Assembly: GCA_934491515.1 (NCBI GenBank)
Contig: CAKSTF010000011.1
Span: 1-52,815 of the forward strand
Reading direction: 5' to 3'
DNA: 52,815 nt
Source: an uncultured Eubacteriales bacterium
GTDB taxonomy: Bacteria; Bacillota; Clostridia; Oscillospirales; Acutalibacteraceae
The notes beneath the pieces were generated by a model. That model was given only the letters and a program-made list of their open reading frames with translations, was not told where the DNA came from and did no database searches. The position numbers were made by a program, and so were the translations under genes. Shown here piece after piece: positions 32,229 through 39,552 of this stretch. Each line of letters opens with the position of its first letter. Within the stretch, counting starts at the first letter, position 1.

Positions 32229-33338
32229 TTACGCCGCGCGGCAAAGCATCTCCGCAAACAGCGTTTTTATCTTTTTAATTTTGCTGTTTTGCGGCGCCGG
32301 ATTTTCGCTTGCCGCCGTTATTGCCATTTTGCCGACTACCCTGCCATCAACGCAATAATACGCAAAACCGAGCGTATCTCCCCGCTTTATGGGAGGATAC
32401 ACAAAATGCGGCAAAACTTCCGCTGTAAACGCGGTACGGTTTTCATCCGCGGCAATTTTCAAAGCAGGGATTTCCGCCTTTACGGTGCCGCCCGAAGTTA
32501 CGGGAATATAAACATATTTCTGCGGAAATATTTCGGTATCGGTTTTAAGCTTGCCATAGCCCAAATCGGTAAGCGTTTTATGGTCCGCCCAGTCGTTGCC
32601 GTCGTTTAAAGTTACTGTTATAACATATTTTCCGTCCTGTTTTCCGGCAGTTACAAGACATCTGCCCGCCTTTTTTGTAAATCCCGTCTTAACGCCGCAT
32701 ATATCCGCGCGTTCTTTTAAAAGGCGGTTATGATTTACAAGCGTATGTAATGTTTCGGGAGTCCCGTATTTAAGGGAAACCGATTTTGTTGCCGCCGCGG
32801 CCGCAAAATCTTTATTAAGCATCGCCGTTTTTGTTATAAGTGCAAGTTCGTATGCGGTTGTGCGGTGGCCTTCACCGTCAAGTCCCGAAGGTGTGGCAAA
32901 TCCTGTGTTTTCAAGGCCCATATCTGCCGCCTTTTTGTTCATAAGCCGCACAAATTCTTCAATGCTGCCCGACACTGCAATGGCGGCGGCATTTGCCGCG
33001 TCATTACCGGAAGAAAGCAGCATACCGTAAAGCAGATCTCGGCACTTTACGGTTTCGCCTGCTTTAAGCCCCATGGATGTGCCCTCCACCCTTACCGCCG
33101 TTTCATTCACGGTTACGGCTTTTTCAAGGTCGGGTATGTTTTCGCACAGCAAAAGAGCCGTCATTATTTTTGTGGTGCTTGCCATGGGCAATGGCATATT
33201 TTCATTTTTGCCGTAAAGAATATCGCCGGTATCGCCGTTTATTACAACCGCCGCTTTTGCGGAAATATCGGTTGCCGAAACGCGCAGCACGCCGGCAAAT
33301 ACTATAAAACATAAAAATGCACAAAAAGTTTTCTTCAT
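32229..33338 (-). CDS. dacF: D-alanyl-D-alanine carboxypeptidase (DacF/DacB type)
   Basis: 369 residues: signal peptide (TFCAFLCFIVFAGVLRVSA), then a serine peptidase S11 domain with all three motifs (SxxK in ASTTKIMTA, SxN in LLSSGNDAAN, KTG in GVKTGFTKKAG). A C-terminal beta domain (about 270-340) follows. It removes the terminal D-Ala of peptidoglycan stem peptides outside the cell. DacF and DacB in Bacillus act in the spore cortex, and the neighbouring gerW supports a sporulation role. Start ATG 33338 has GGGTG upstream, inside the 3' arm of a 12-bp hairpin. Confidence 0.92.
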   Translation of the reverse strand: MKKTFCAFLCFIVFAGVLRVSATDISAKAAVVINGDTGDILYGKNENMPLPMASTTKIMTALLLCENIPDLEKAVTVNETAVRVEGTSMGLKAGETVKCRDLLYGMLLSSGNDAANAAAIAVSGSIEEFVRLMNKKAADMGLENTGFATPSGLDGEGHRTTAYELALITKTAMLNKDFAAAAATKSVSLKYGTPETLHTLVNHNRLLKERADICGVKTGFTKKAGRCLVTAGKQDGKYVITVTLNDGNDWADHKTLTDLGYGKLKTDTEIFPQKYVYIPVTSGGTVKAEIPALKIAADENRTAFTAEVLPHFVYPPIKRGDTLGFAYYCVDGRVVGKMAITAASENPAPQNSKIKKIKTLFAEMLCRAA

Positions 33339-33341
33339 ACT

Positions 33342-33368
33342 AAACACCCATAAATTTTATGGGTGTTT
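33342..33368 (-). promoter_or_regulatory. Hairpin covering the dacF ribosome-binding site
   Basis: Perfect 12-bp inverted repeat (AAACACCCATAA and TTATGGGTGTTT, 3-base centre) four bases before the dacF ATG. On the minus-strand RNA the 3' arm contains the GGGTG that should be the dacF ribosome site. It could restrain translation, or end some transcripts arriving from gerW. Confidence 0.55.
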
Positions 33369-33446
33369 TATGTTTTATATTCACATCGGGACAACAAAAG
33401 CGGACAAATCAGCCGACAACGGCATGGTTATGCCCTTTACTTTGCT

Positions 33447-33836
33447 TTATTTATCTATAAAATCCGCAGGGTCGCTGCGTTTAAACAGGTTTTTCACCTT
33501 GTCTATAAGGTCGGGCGTCATATTAAGCGCCTTATCGACCGTGTTCATATTGTTATACACAGGCATCATACGAACGCTGTCGCCGTTTACGGCAATAAAG
33601 GCTATCGGCGTTACGGTAACGCCTGCTCCTCCGCCGCCTCCGAAAAGTTCGCCGCCTGACTTACTTGGAAAATCGCTGCCGCCGGTAGCCATACCGAAGG
33701 ACGCCTTTGACACCGGAATAAGCGTTACCCTGCCTACCGTTATGGGACTGCCGATTATAACGTCGGCGTCCACCATAGTGCGCAGTTTTTCCATAGTGGT
33801 ATCCATTATATTTTTAATGCTGTTTCCGTCGCTCAT
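33447..33836 (-). CDS. ytfJ: GerW/YtfJ family spore protein
   Basis: 129 residues. The signature is the strand-rich middle with VIIGSPITVGRVTLIPVSKA, the Gly-rich LFGGGGGAGVTVTPIAFIAV and a C-terminal amphipathic helix. YtfJ/GerW is a forespore protein needed for normal germination in Bacillus. ATG 33836 follows AAAGGAAG; an upstream in-frame extension belongs to the preceding gene's end. It lies one base after the DUF2953 gene, the same order as Bacillus ytfI-ytfJ. Confidence 0.93.
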   Translation of the reverse strand: MSDGNSIKNIMDTTMEKLRTMVDADVIIGSPITVGRVTLIPVSKASFGMATGGSDFPSKSGGELFGGGGGAGVTVTPIAFIAVNGDSVRMMPVYNNMNTVDKALNMTPDLIDKVKNLFKRSDPADFIDK

Positions 33837-33837
33837 T

Positions 33838-34461
33838 TTAAGACTTCCTTTCTTCGGCACTGTTTTTTATGCCGTAATACATCTTTGCAAAGGATATCAG
33901 CGCCGCAATTGCGTAAACCGTGCTTACGCTAACATTCAAATCGGTTTTAAACACATACTCGGTGCCGCAAAAATCCGCCGACACGTTTATCTTTTTCGCT
34001 TTGAATTTTGCATTTGAACATATAACCGACAGCACGGGATATACCGCCGTGCACACAATGCCGTACTGTACCGCGGTATCGTGCGCATTGTCGGTCGCAA
34101 CCGAAAGGTCAAAAAGAAACATTTTAAAATGCATCTTTTTTACAAACCACAAAAGTTTTTTAAGAACCTCTTTCGCAATATCGGCAAAATACTTAACGCT
34201 TTCGGTAAAGCCTAAGCGTTTGTACTGTGAAACAAAGAAATTTTCCTTTTTCTTTTGCTGCGGCGCCTGCGCGGTTTTTTCTTGCTCTTCTTTTTTATTT
34301 TTCTTTTTCGCTTTTGGTTTTGCAGTATTAAAAACCGTTATTCCTGCGTATTTAACCTTTACACGGGCTTCGCCCCGATAGGAAAACCGCACCGATATAG
34401 GTAAAAACAAAAGCAGAACGAAAAAACATATCACGGCAGATATTATTATTGTCGCCGTCAC
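33838..34461 (-). CDS. DUF2953 family protein (YtfI-like)
   Basis: 207 residues. One N-terminal membrane segment (TIIISAVICFFVLLLFLPI) is followed by a beta-strand pair, a very basic linker (AKPKAKKKNKKEEQEKTA) and a C-terminal domain with NFDLSVATDNAHDTAVQYGI-like text (here FDLSVATDNAHDTAVQYG), then INVSADFCGTEYVFKTDLNV. This is the DUF2953 pattern; function unknown, co-occurring with ytfJ in spore formers. Start GTG 34461 overlaps the scpB stop by 4 bases (GTGA). Confidence 0.85.
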   Translation of the reverse strand: MTATIIISAVICFFVLLLFLPISVRFSYRGEARVKVKYAGITVFNTAKPKAKKKNKKEEQEKTAQAPQQKKKENFFVSQYKRLGFTESVKYFADIAKEVLKKLLWFVKKMHFKMFLFDLSVATDNAHDTAVQYGIVCTAVYPVLSVICSNAKFKAKKINVSADFCGTEYVFKTDLNVSVSTVYAIAALISFAKMYYGIKNSAEERKS

Positions 34462-35054
34462 GGTGTATCATCCCCTGTTTCGGATCCGGTTATATCCTGC
34501 GGGTCAAGTTCCAATTGCTCGCCCACATCGGAAACTTCCGGCTGTTCTTTCGGAAGCGGCGGAAGTTCGGAAAGGTCCGACATTGAAAAGCACCTTAAAA
34601 AGTTTTTGGTGGTGCCGTAAAGAAGCGGTCTGCCGGGAAGTTCAAGTCTGCCGCGTTCTTCTATAAGTTCTTTCTCGATAAGAGTTTGTATAACGCCCGA
34701 ACAGTCAACGCCGCGCACCTGTTCGGTAAAAGCGCGTGTAACGGGCTGATTGTAAGCGATAACCGCAAGCACTTCAAGCGCCGCGGACGAAAGGGGCGTT
34801 TTGCGCTTTATATCAAAAGCGCGCTTTATATACTCGGCATAGGCCTTTTTGGTCGTCAGCTGATATGTGTTTTCAAGTTTTAAAACCTCTAGTCCGCTGC
34901 CCTCGCTTTCAAGTTTTTCGGCAAGGGAGTCGATATGTTTTTCAATTTTGTTTTCATCCGTTTCAAGAACTTCGGCAAGTCTTTTCTTGCTTATCGGGTC
35001 GCCCGAAGCAAAAAGTACTGCTTCCAAAGCGGCTGTTATTTCTCTGTTGTTCAC
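34458..35054 (-). CDS. scpB: Segregation and condensation protein B
   Basis: 198 residues with tandem winged-helix domains (AALEAVLFASGDPISKKRLAE; SSAALEVLAVIAYNQPVTRA; CSGVIQTLIEKELIEERGRL; RPLLYGTTKNFLRCF) and an acidic tail. It bridges ScpA and SMC in the chromosome-organising complex. Start GTG 35054 overlaps the scpA stop codon by 4 bases. Confidence 0.95.
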   Translation of the reverse strand: MNNREITAALEAVLFASGDPISKKRLAEVLETDENKIEKHIDSLAEKLESEGSGLEVLKLENTYQLTTKKAYAEYIKRAFDIKRKTPLSSAALEVLAVIAYNQPVTRAFTEQVRGVDCSGVIQTLIEKELIEERGRLELPGRPLLYGTTKNFLRCFSMSDLSELPPLPKEQPEVSDVGEQLELDPQDITGSETGDDTP

Positions 35055-35770
35055 TTACGCTTCCTCCCGATAAGTTTAATTTCCGCCGTTTCGGCGGTAT
35101 CGCCCTCTATCTCAACACGGTTTGCTTTGCAAAGTTCAAGCACCGCCAGAAATGTTGCAACAAGTTCCGAACGGCTGCGCGCCGACTGATAAAGGTTCAT
35201 CAGTTTGCCGCCGCCTTTTTTAACAAGTTTTCTTAAAACATAAACTATTTTTATGGATACCGCCACAACCTTTTTTGCCACTATTTTTGTAAAGGGCGCG
35301 GTGCTCGGAGGCAGGCGGCGTTTGCCACGGCCGACTGCTTCGGAATAGGCGGTGTAAAGCACGTCCGACGGGTGAACAAGCGCATAACTTTGCGGAAAAT
35401 CGTACTTGCCGGGTTTTCTTACAAAGCAATCAAATCCGCCCGTCATAAGGGAAAGTTTTTCGGCGGTTTGCCTGCAAAGCCTGTATTCGATAAGTTCGCC
35501 CGTAAGTTCGCGGGTAAGTTTTTCTATCTCCTCATGGCGCGGAAGCAGGCTGACCGTTTTCATATAAACAAGCCTTGCCGCCATTTCAAGGAATTCGCTT
35601 TCTATATCAAGTTCCTGTTCCTTAAATGCGTTTATCTGTTCAAGGTACTGGTCTATAAGAACGTAAAGTTTTATATCGTAAATATTAAGTTTGTTTCTTG
35701 AAATAAGCTGCAAAAGCAGGTCGAGGGGACCCTCGAAATCTTCCAGCCTGTAAGAAAGCGTCTGTTCCAA
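35051..35770 (-). CDS. scpA: Segregation and condensation protein A
   Basis: 239 residues, the kleisin of the SMC complex. YRLEDFEGPLDLLLQLISRN near the N-terminus is the hallmark, LDIESEFLEMAARLVYMKT follows, and the C-terminal winged helix (RSELVATFLAVLELCKANRV) binds the SMC head. TTG 35770 is the best start: AAGGAG sits 7 bases upstream. A frame extension to 35803 would overlap the M50 gene and has no ribosome site. Confidence 0.95.
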   Translation of the reverse strand: MEQTLSYRLEDFEGPLDLLLQLISRNKLNIYDIKLYVLIDQYLEQINAFKEQELDIESEFLEMAARLVYMKTVSLLPRHEEIEKLTRELTGELIEYRLCRQTAEKLSLMTGGFDCFVRKPGKYDFPQSYALVHPSDVLYTAYSEAVGRGKRRLPPSTAPFTKIVAKKVVAVSIKIVYVLRKLVKKGGGKLMNLYQSARSRSELVATFLAVLELCKANRVEIEGDTAETAEIKLIGRKRK

Positions 35771-35792
35771 TTTTTTACTCCTTAATACCGCT

Positions 35793-36509
35793 TTAACGCG
35801 CAAAAAGTTTAAAGGGAAGCGCCGTAAGCCATTTCACAAAGGCGAAAATATTGTTTGAAAGAAAGTCAAGCGGAATATTTAAAACGCCTATCCAGATAAG
35901 CGCCAGAAGCCCGATAAAAATATATCTTTCGTACCGCATAAATTTAAAGTAATACTTTTGCGGCAAAAAGGCAAACAACACCCTTGAACCGTCAAGCGGA
36001 GGAATGGGCACAAGGTTAAATACCGCAAGATAAATGTTTATCTGAGCAATATAGTAAAAAATACCGTAAATTACCCTTACAGCCACCGGCAGCAAAAAAG
36101 CAGAAAGCACACCTTCCGAAAAATAGGAGGGCATCGCGATAAACAGCACGGTGTTTGCAAGGAGCATCGACAGCGCCGCCATAATTATGTTTGCCAAAGG
36201 ACCTGCCGCAGCGGTAAGCGCCATCCCCCATTTGGGATTTTTGAAATAGCGTGATTCCACCTGCACGGGGCGCGCCCAACCGAAGCCGAAAAGCAATATG
36301 CAAAGCGCGCCGAAATAGTCGATATGCGCAAAAGGATTAAGCGTGAGCCTGCCCTGGTAACGCGGAGTGGGATCGCCGAGTTTTGACGCGGTAAAGGCGT
36401 GCGCAAATTCATGGACGGGAAGCGTTAAGAACACTACCGCCAAACTTGAAAGAATATACGCGATAACGGTTGTAAGATTCATACCGTCGCGAAGTACCGA
36501 AGACAGCAA
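35793..36509 (-). CDS. Site-2-protease family (M50) membrane metallopeptidase
   Basis: 238 residues and about six membrane spans. Zinc ligands are in LPVHEFAHAFTASKLGDPT (HExxH) and the distal Asp in FNLVPIPPLDGSRVL; RYQGRLTLNPFAHID is typical of the small Rip/YwhC-like M50B group. It cleaves membrane-embedded substrates, not known here. TTG 36509 follows GGAG by 7 bases and is chosen; GTG 36518 and ATG 36482 are alternatives. It heads the scpAB cluster, as in many Clostridia. Confidence 0.88.
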   Translation of the reverse strand: MLSSVLRDGMNLTTVIAYILSSLAVVFLTLPVHEFAHAFTASKLGDPTPRYQGRLTLNPFAHIDYFGALCILLFGFGWARPVQVESRYFKNPKWGMALTAAAGPLANIIMAALSMLLANTVLFIAMPSYFSEGVLSAFLLPVAVRVIYGIFYYIAQINIYLAVFNLVPIPPLDGSRVLFAFLPQKYYFKFMRYERYIFIGLLALIWIGVLNIPLDFLSNNIFAFVKWLTALPFKLFAR

Positions 36510-36536
36510 ATATACCACTCCAATCTAATCATGATT

Positions 36537-36565
36537 ATTATACACCACATCGGTAAAAAATACAA
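36537..36565 (-). promoter_or_regulatory. Promoter of the M50-scpAB cluster
   Basis: TTGTAT (36565-36560), 17-base spacer, TATAAT (36542-36537) on the minus strand, divergent from the GT2 promoter. Confidence 0.65.
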
Positions 36566-36576
36566 GCAAAAATGAC

Positions 36577-36606
36577 TTGACTTTGTGTGTTGCAGGGTCG
36601 TATAAT
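36577..36606 (+). promoter_or_regulatory. Promoter of the glycosyltransferase gene, probably leaderless
   Basis: TTGACT (36577-36582), 18-base spacer, TATAAT (36601-36606). The ATG at 36616 begins 10 bases after the -10, so the predicted RNA start is only about 2-3 bases before the start codon. Confidence 0.7.
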
Positions 36607-36615
36607 TCTTTTGCT

Positions 36616-38049
36616 ATGAACATTATATATCAAACAATCAAGTATTTAGGGTTAGTCTCAGCGATCATCGGTTATCTTTTATGGTACAAAAACATATTCA
36701 GGGTAACCGGCATATTCGCCACAAGGCATTTTAAACCCGCAAAGAAAAATCACAAATATGCGATTCTTGTTGCGGCAAGAAACGAAGAAGCGGTTATTGC
36801 CAATCTGGTGGACAGCATAAGGCGGCAGAACTATCCGCAGGACCTGGTGGATATATTTGTTGTTGCCGACAACTGCACCGATAAAACCGCCGAGGAAGCG
36901 CGCAGGCTGGGCGCCGTTTGCTACGAACGTTTTGACAGCGCGCACCGCACAAAAGGTTTTGCGCTGCAGTTTCTTGTGGAGTGCATAAGGAAAGATTACG
37001 GCATAAATGCGTATGAGGCATACTTCATTTTTGACGCGGACAACCTTCTGCATCCGGATTACTTAAAAAATATGAACGACGCTTTTGACGCGGGCGAAAA
37101 AATAGTTACCTCCTACCGCAACACAAAGAATTTCGGTGATAACTGGATCTCCGCTTCTTACGGCATACACTGGCTGCGCACCGTGCGTAACGAGCACCGC
37201 GCAAAATCGCTTTTCCGCCTTGCCACGAGAATACAGGGCACGGGCTTTATGTTTGCAAACGAACTTATCGAAAACGGATGGAACTATACTTCCCTTACCG
37301 AGGACCGCGCTTTCTGTGCGGACGCGGTTGCGAACGGCTACAAGATTTCCTACAATCACAACGCCGTTTTTTATGATGAACAGCCCGTAAGTCTTAAAAT
37401 AGCATTAAGGCAGCGCGTAAGGTGGGCAAAAGGTCACCTGCAGGCGTTTACGGAAACAGGCTGGCAGTTATTTTCCCACATATTCGTAACGGGCGGCAAG
37501 GAAAACGCCTGCGTTACCGGAGAAATATCAACCTTCCGCAAAATAGTAAACAATCTGCGTCTCAGGTTTATGAGTTTTGATATGCTTACTATCTGCTATC
37601 CGCGCGCAATGCTGCTTGAATTTAAAAAGATACTCGTATACATCTTAAGGGTTGTGCTTATCTGCGGCGGCGAACTTACCGTAACCGCAAATTTTGCTCC
37701 TCCCGTATTCAGAAAAGCAATGGCGCTTTTGGGTATTGCCGTGGCGCCCGACGGTAAAATATCAAGCATTGCCGTGCTGTTTTTATTCCTTATTCTCTGG
37801 ACAATAAACGGACTGCTTAACGGAATCGTGACCGCAGTTTACGTCTACATAATAGAGTACAAGCGCATACCGCACATAGCATGGCACAAAAAGATATTCT
37901 ACTGTATCACATTCCCGCTTTTCGACCTTATAGGAAAGTTTTCGCTTATCGCGGCGCTGTTTATGAAGGTTGAATGGAAACCTATTCCGCACAATGCCGC
38001 AATAAGCATTGCAGACCTTGAAAGCGTTAAAGAAACGGTTGCAAAATAA
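36616..38049 (+). CDS. Family 2 membrane glycosyltransferase
   Basis: 477 residues. An N-terminal membrane helix (YLGLVSAIIGYLLWYKNIF) precedes a GT2 domain: YAILVAARNEEAVIANLVDS, VADNCTDKTAEEA, the metal-binding FIFDADN, the acceptor TEDRAFC and the RQRVRWAKG motif of processive synthases. Two or more C-terminal membrane helices follow (SIAVLFLFLILWTINGLLNG). It should polymerise or transfer a sugar at the inner face of the membrane; the product is unknown. No ribosome site precedes the ATG and no later ATG/GTG/TTG fits, so a leaderless mRNA is likely. No other polysaccharide gene adjoins it. Confidence 0.88.
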   Translation: MNIIYQTIKYLGLVSAIIGYLLWYKNIFRVTGIFATRHFKPAKKNHKYAILVAARNEEAVIANLVDSIRRQNYPQDLVDIFVVADNCTDKTAEEARRLGAVCYERFDSAHRTKGFALQFLVECIRKDYGINAYEAYFIFDADNLLHPDYLKNMNDAFDAGEKIVTSYRNTKNFGDNWISASYGIHWLRTVRNEHRAKSLFRLATRIQGTGFMFANELIENGWNYTSLTEDRAFCADAVANGYKISYNHNAVFYDEQPVSLKIALRQRVRWAKGHLQAFTETGWQLFSHIFVTGGKENACVTGEISTFRKIVNNLRLRFMSFDMLTICYPRAMLLEFKKILVYILRVVLICGGELTVTANFAPPVFRKAMALLGIAVAPDGKISSIAVLFLFLILWTINGLLNGIVTAVYVYIIEYKRIPHIAWHKKIFYCITFPLFDLIGKFSLIAALFMKVEWKPIPHNAAISIADLESVKETVAK

Positions 38050-38064
38050 ATTTAACAGTTAAAA

Positions 38065-38108
38065 AAGACCGACTGTCATACCCTGTCTTCGGGTTGACCG
38101 TCGGTCTT
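38065..38108 (+). terminator. Bidirectional terminator between GT2 gene and rodA
   Basis: 14-bp stem AAGACCGACTGTCA/TGACCGTCGGTCTT with one mismatch. It is followed by ATTATTTT on the plus strand and by TTTTTT on the minus strand. Confidence 0.85.
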
Positions 38109-38128
38109 ATTATTTTACGGTTTTGTTT

Positions 38129-39259
38129 TCAGTCGTGCAGGTATATCGTTCTTGAATTACGGTGCATATAAACGCTGAGCACCAGTCCTACGCCCAGATA
38201 CACGCACAAAAGCGATGTGCCGCCCGCACTGAAAAACGGCAGTGTAACGCCGATTACGGGGAACAGCGCCACGCACATACCCACGTTTATAAGTATCTGT
38301 GCGAACAGCATACCGAAGAATCCTACGGCTATAAGTTTGCCGCTTTCCTTACGGCATTCGCGCGCCGCGATTATGCACCGCATACATATAACGGCAAGCA
38401 GCACAAGCACCGCCATACAGCCTATAAAGCCGAGTTCTTCGCCTATACTTACAAAAATAAAGTCGTTCTGCCCTTCGGGCACGCCGCCTATCTGGGTAAG
38501 GTCGCCCCTAAAAAGCCCCTGTCCGAAAAATCCGCCGTTTGCAAGCGCCATACGGCCGCGGTATTGCTGGTATGTAGCGCCGCGTATATCGCTTTCAATA
38601 TTGAAAACGCTTACCACACGGGCGCGCTGGTCATCGTTCATAATAACGAAATATACAAGCGGTGAAGCGACAAGCGCAGCCGAAAACAACGCCACAAAAT
38701 ACTTCCACGAAAGTCCCGCCGCGCAAAGCATACAAAGCACCATTACCGCAAAAACAAGCGCGGTGCCGTCGTCACCCTGAAAATGTATAAGCAGCACGGG
38801 GAAAGCGCCGTGCAGACAAACGGGTATCAGCACTTTAATCTTGTTTATATCTTTTTTAACAGCCGAAAGATGCGCCGCAAAGGTTATTATAAAACATATT
38901 TTCATAAGTTCGGACGGCTGGAACGTTGTAATACCGAGGTCAAGCCACGCCTTATCATCGGTTCCTGCCGGAGCAAAACCTATGAAAAAAGTAAGAATAA
39001 CCGGAACTACTCCCACCACCGCCGCAAGTTTCGGACGAGTGACTATTTTTTCAAAGTCGATATTTGCTATAACTATTGCGCAGAAAACGCCCAGAAGCGT
39101 TGCTATGCACTGTACCAAAAACGGTCTTGAAGAACCGATATACCGCGTGGCGGATAAAACCGCAACACAGCCGAAAAGCGAAGCCGCAACGCACGTTATA
39201 AGCAGCGTTTTATCGGTCTCGCGCACAAAGTCCGCCGTGCGCGCAGTAAACTTTCCCAT
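38129..39259 (-). CDS. rodA: SEDS-family peptidoglycan polymerase, RodA type
   Basis: 376 residues and about ten membrane spans. The catalytic-Asp loop PEGQNDFIFVSIGEELGF is present, together with TTFQPSELMKI, GATYQQYRGRMALANGGFFG and the C-terminal LPFFSAGGTSLL of the SEDS family. It polymerises lipid II with a class B PBP during wall elongation. AGGTGA lies 4-5 bases before the ATG. The gene has its own promoter and is not next to mreBCD here; spoVE/ftsW cannot be fully excluded. Confidence 0.9.
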   Translation of the reverse strand: MGKFTARTADFVRETDKTLLITCVAASLFGCVAVLSATRYIGSSRPFLVQCIATLLGVFCAIVIANIDFEKIVTRPKLAAVVGVVPVILTFFIGFAPAGTDDKAWLDLGITTFQPSELMKICFIITFAAHLSAVKKDINKIKVLIPVCLHGAFPVLLIHFQGDDGTALVFAVMVLCMLCAAGLSWKYFVALFSAALVASPLVYFVIMNDDQRARVVSVFNIESDIRGATYQQYRGRMALANGGFFGQGLFRGDLTQIGGVPEGQNDFIFVSIGEELGFIGCMAVLVLLAVICMRCIIAARECRKESGKLIAVGFFGMLFAQILINVGMCVALFPVIGVTLPFFSAGGTSLLCVYLGVGLVLSVYMHRNSRTIYLHD

Positions 39260-39319
39260 CTTATCACCTACCGTAGTGCGCCGGGTTTAAATCACGCCGC
39301 ACAAAACAATTACAGGAAC

Positions 39320-39348
39320 ATTCTACACCGTTTCACTGTTTTTTTCAA
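39320..39348 (-). promoter_or_regulatory. Promoter of rodA
   Basis: TTGAAA (39348-39343), 17-base spacer, TAGAAT (39325-39320) on the minus strand, just after the copA stop codon. No terminator is evident between copA and this promoter. Confidence 0.68.
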
Positions 39349-39351
39349 GTG

Positions 39352-39552
39352 TTACAGCGCCTTATATCCTGCTTTTTCAATCGCCGCTTTAAGTTCGGCA
39401 TCGTCAACATCACGGTTTAACGTAACCTTAACTTCACCGTTATTGTGGTCGGCAACAGCCGAAACAACGCCGTTTATCGCCTCAAGCGCCTGTTTTACAT
39501 GCGCCTCGCAGTGGGCACACATCATGCCTTCGACCTTTAATGTTTTTTCCAT
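39352..39552 (-). CDS. copZ: Nested CopZ-like copper chaperone within copA
   Basis: In frame inside the 3' end of copA, ATG at 39552 is preceded by GGAGG (39565-39561) with an 8-base spacer, one of the best ribosome sites in the window. Initiation there would give a 66-residue free HMA protein, MEKTLKVEGMMCAHC onward, with the beta-alpha-beta layout and exact length of CopZ. Cells could therefore make both a CopA-CopZ fusion and soluble CopZ from one gene. Internal initiation is inferred from the ribosome site and length only. Confidence 0.6.
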   Translation of the reverse strand: MEKTLKVEGMMCAHCEAHVKQALEAINGVVSAVADHNNGEVKVTLNRDVDDAELKAAIEKAGYKAL

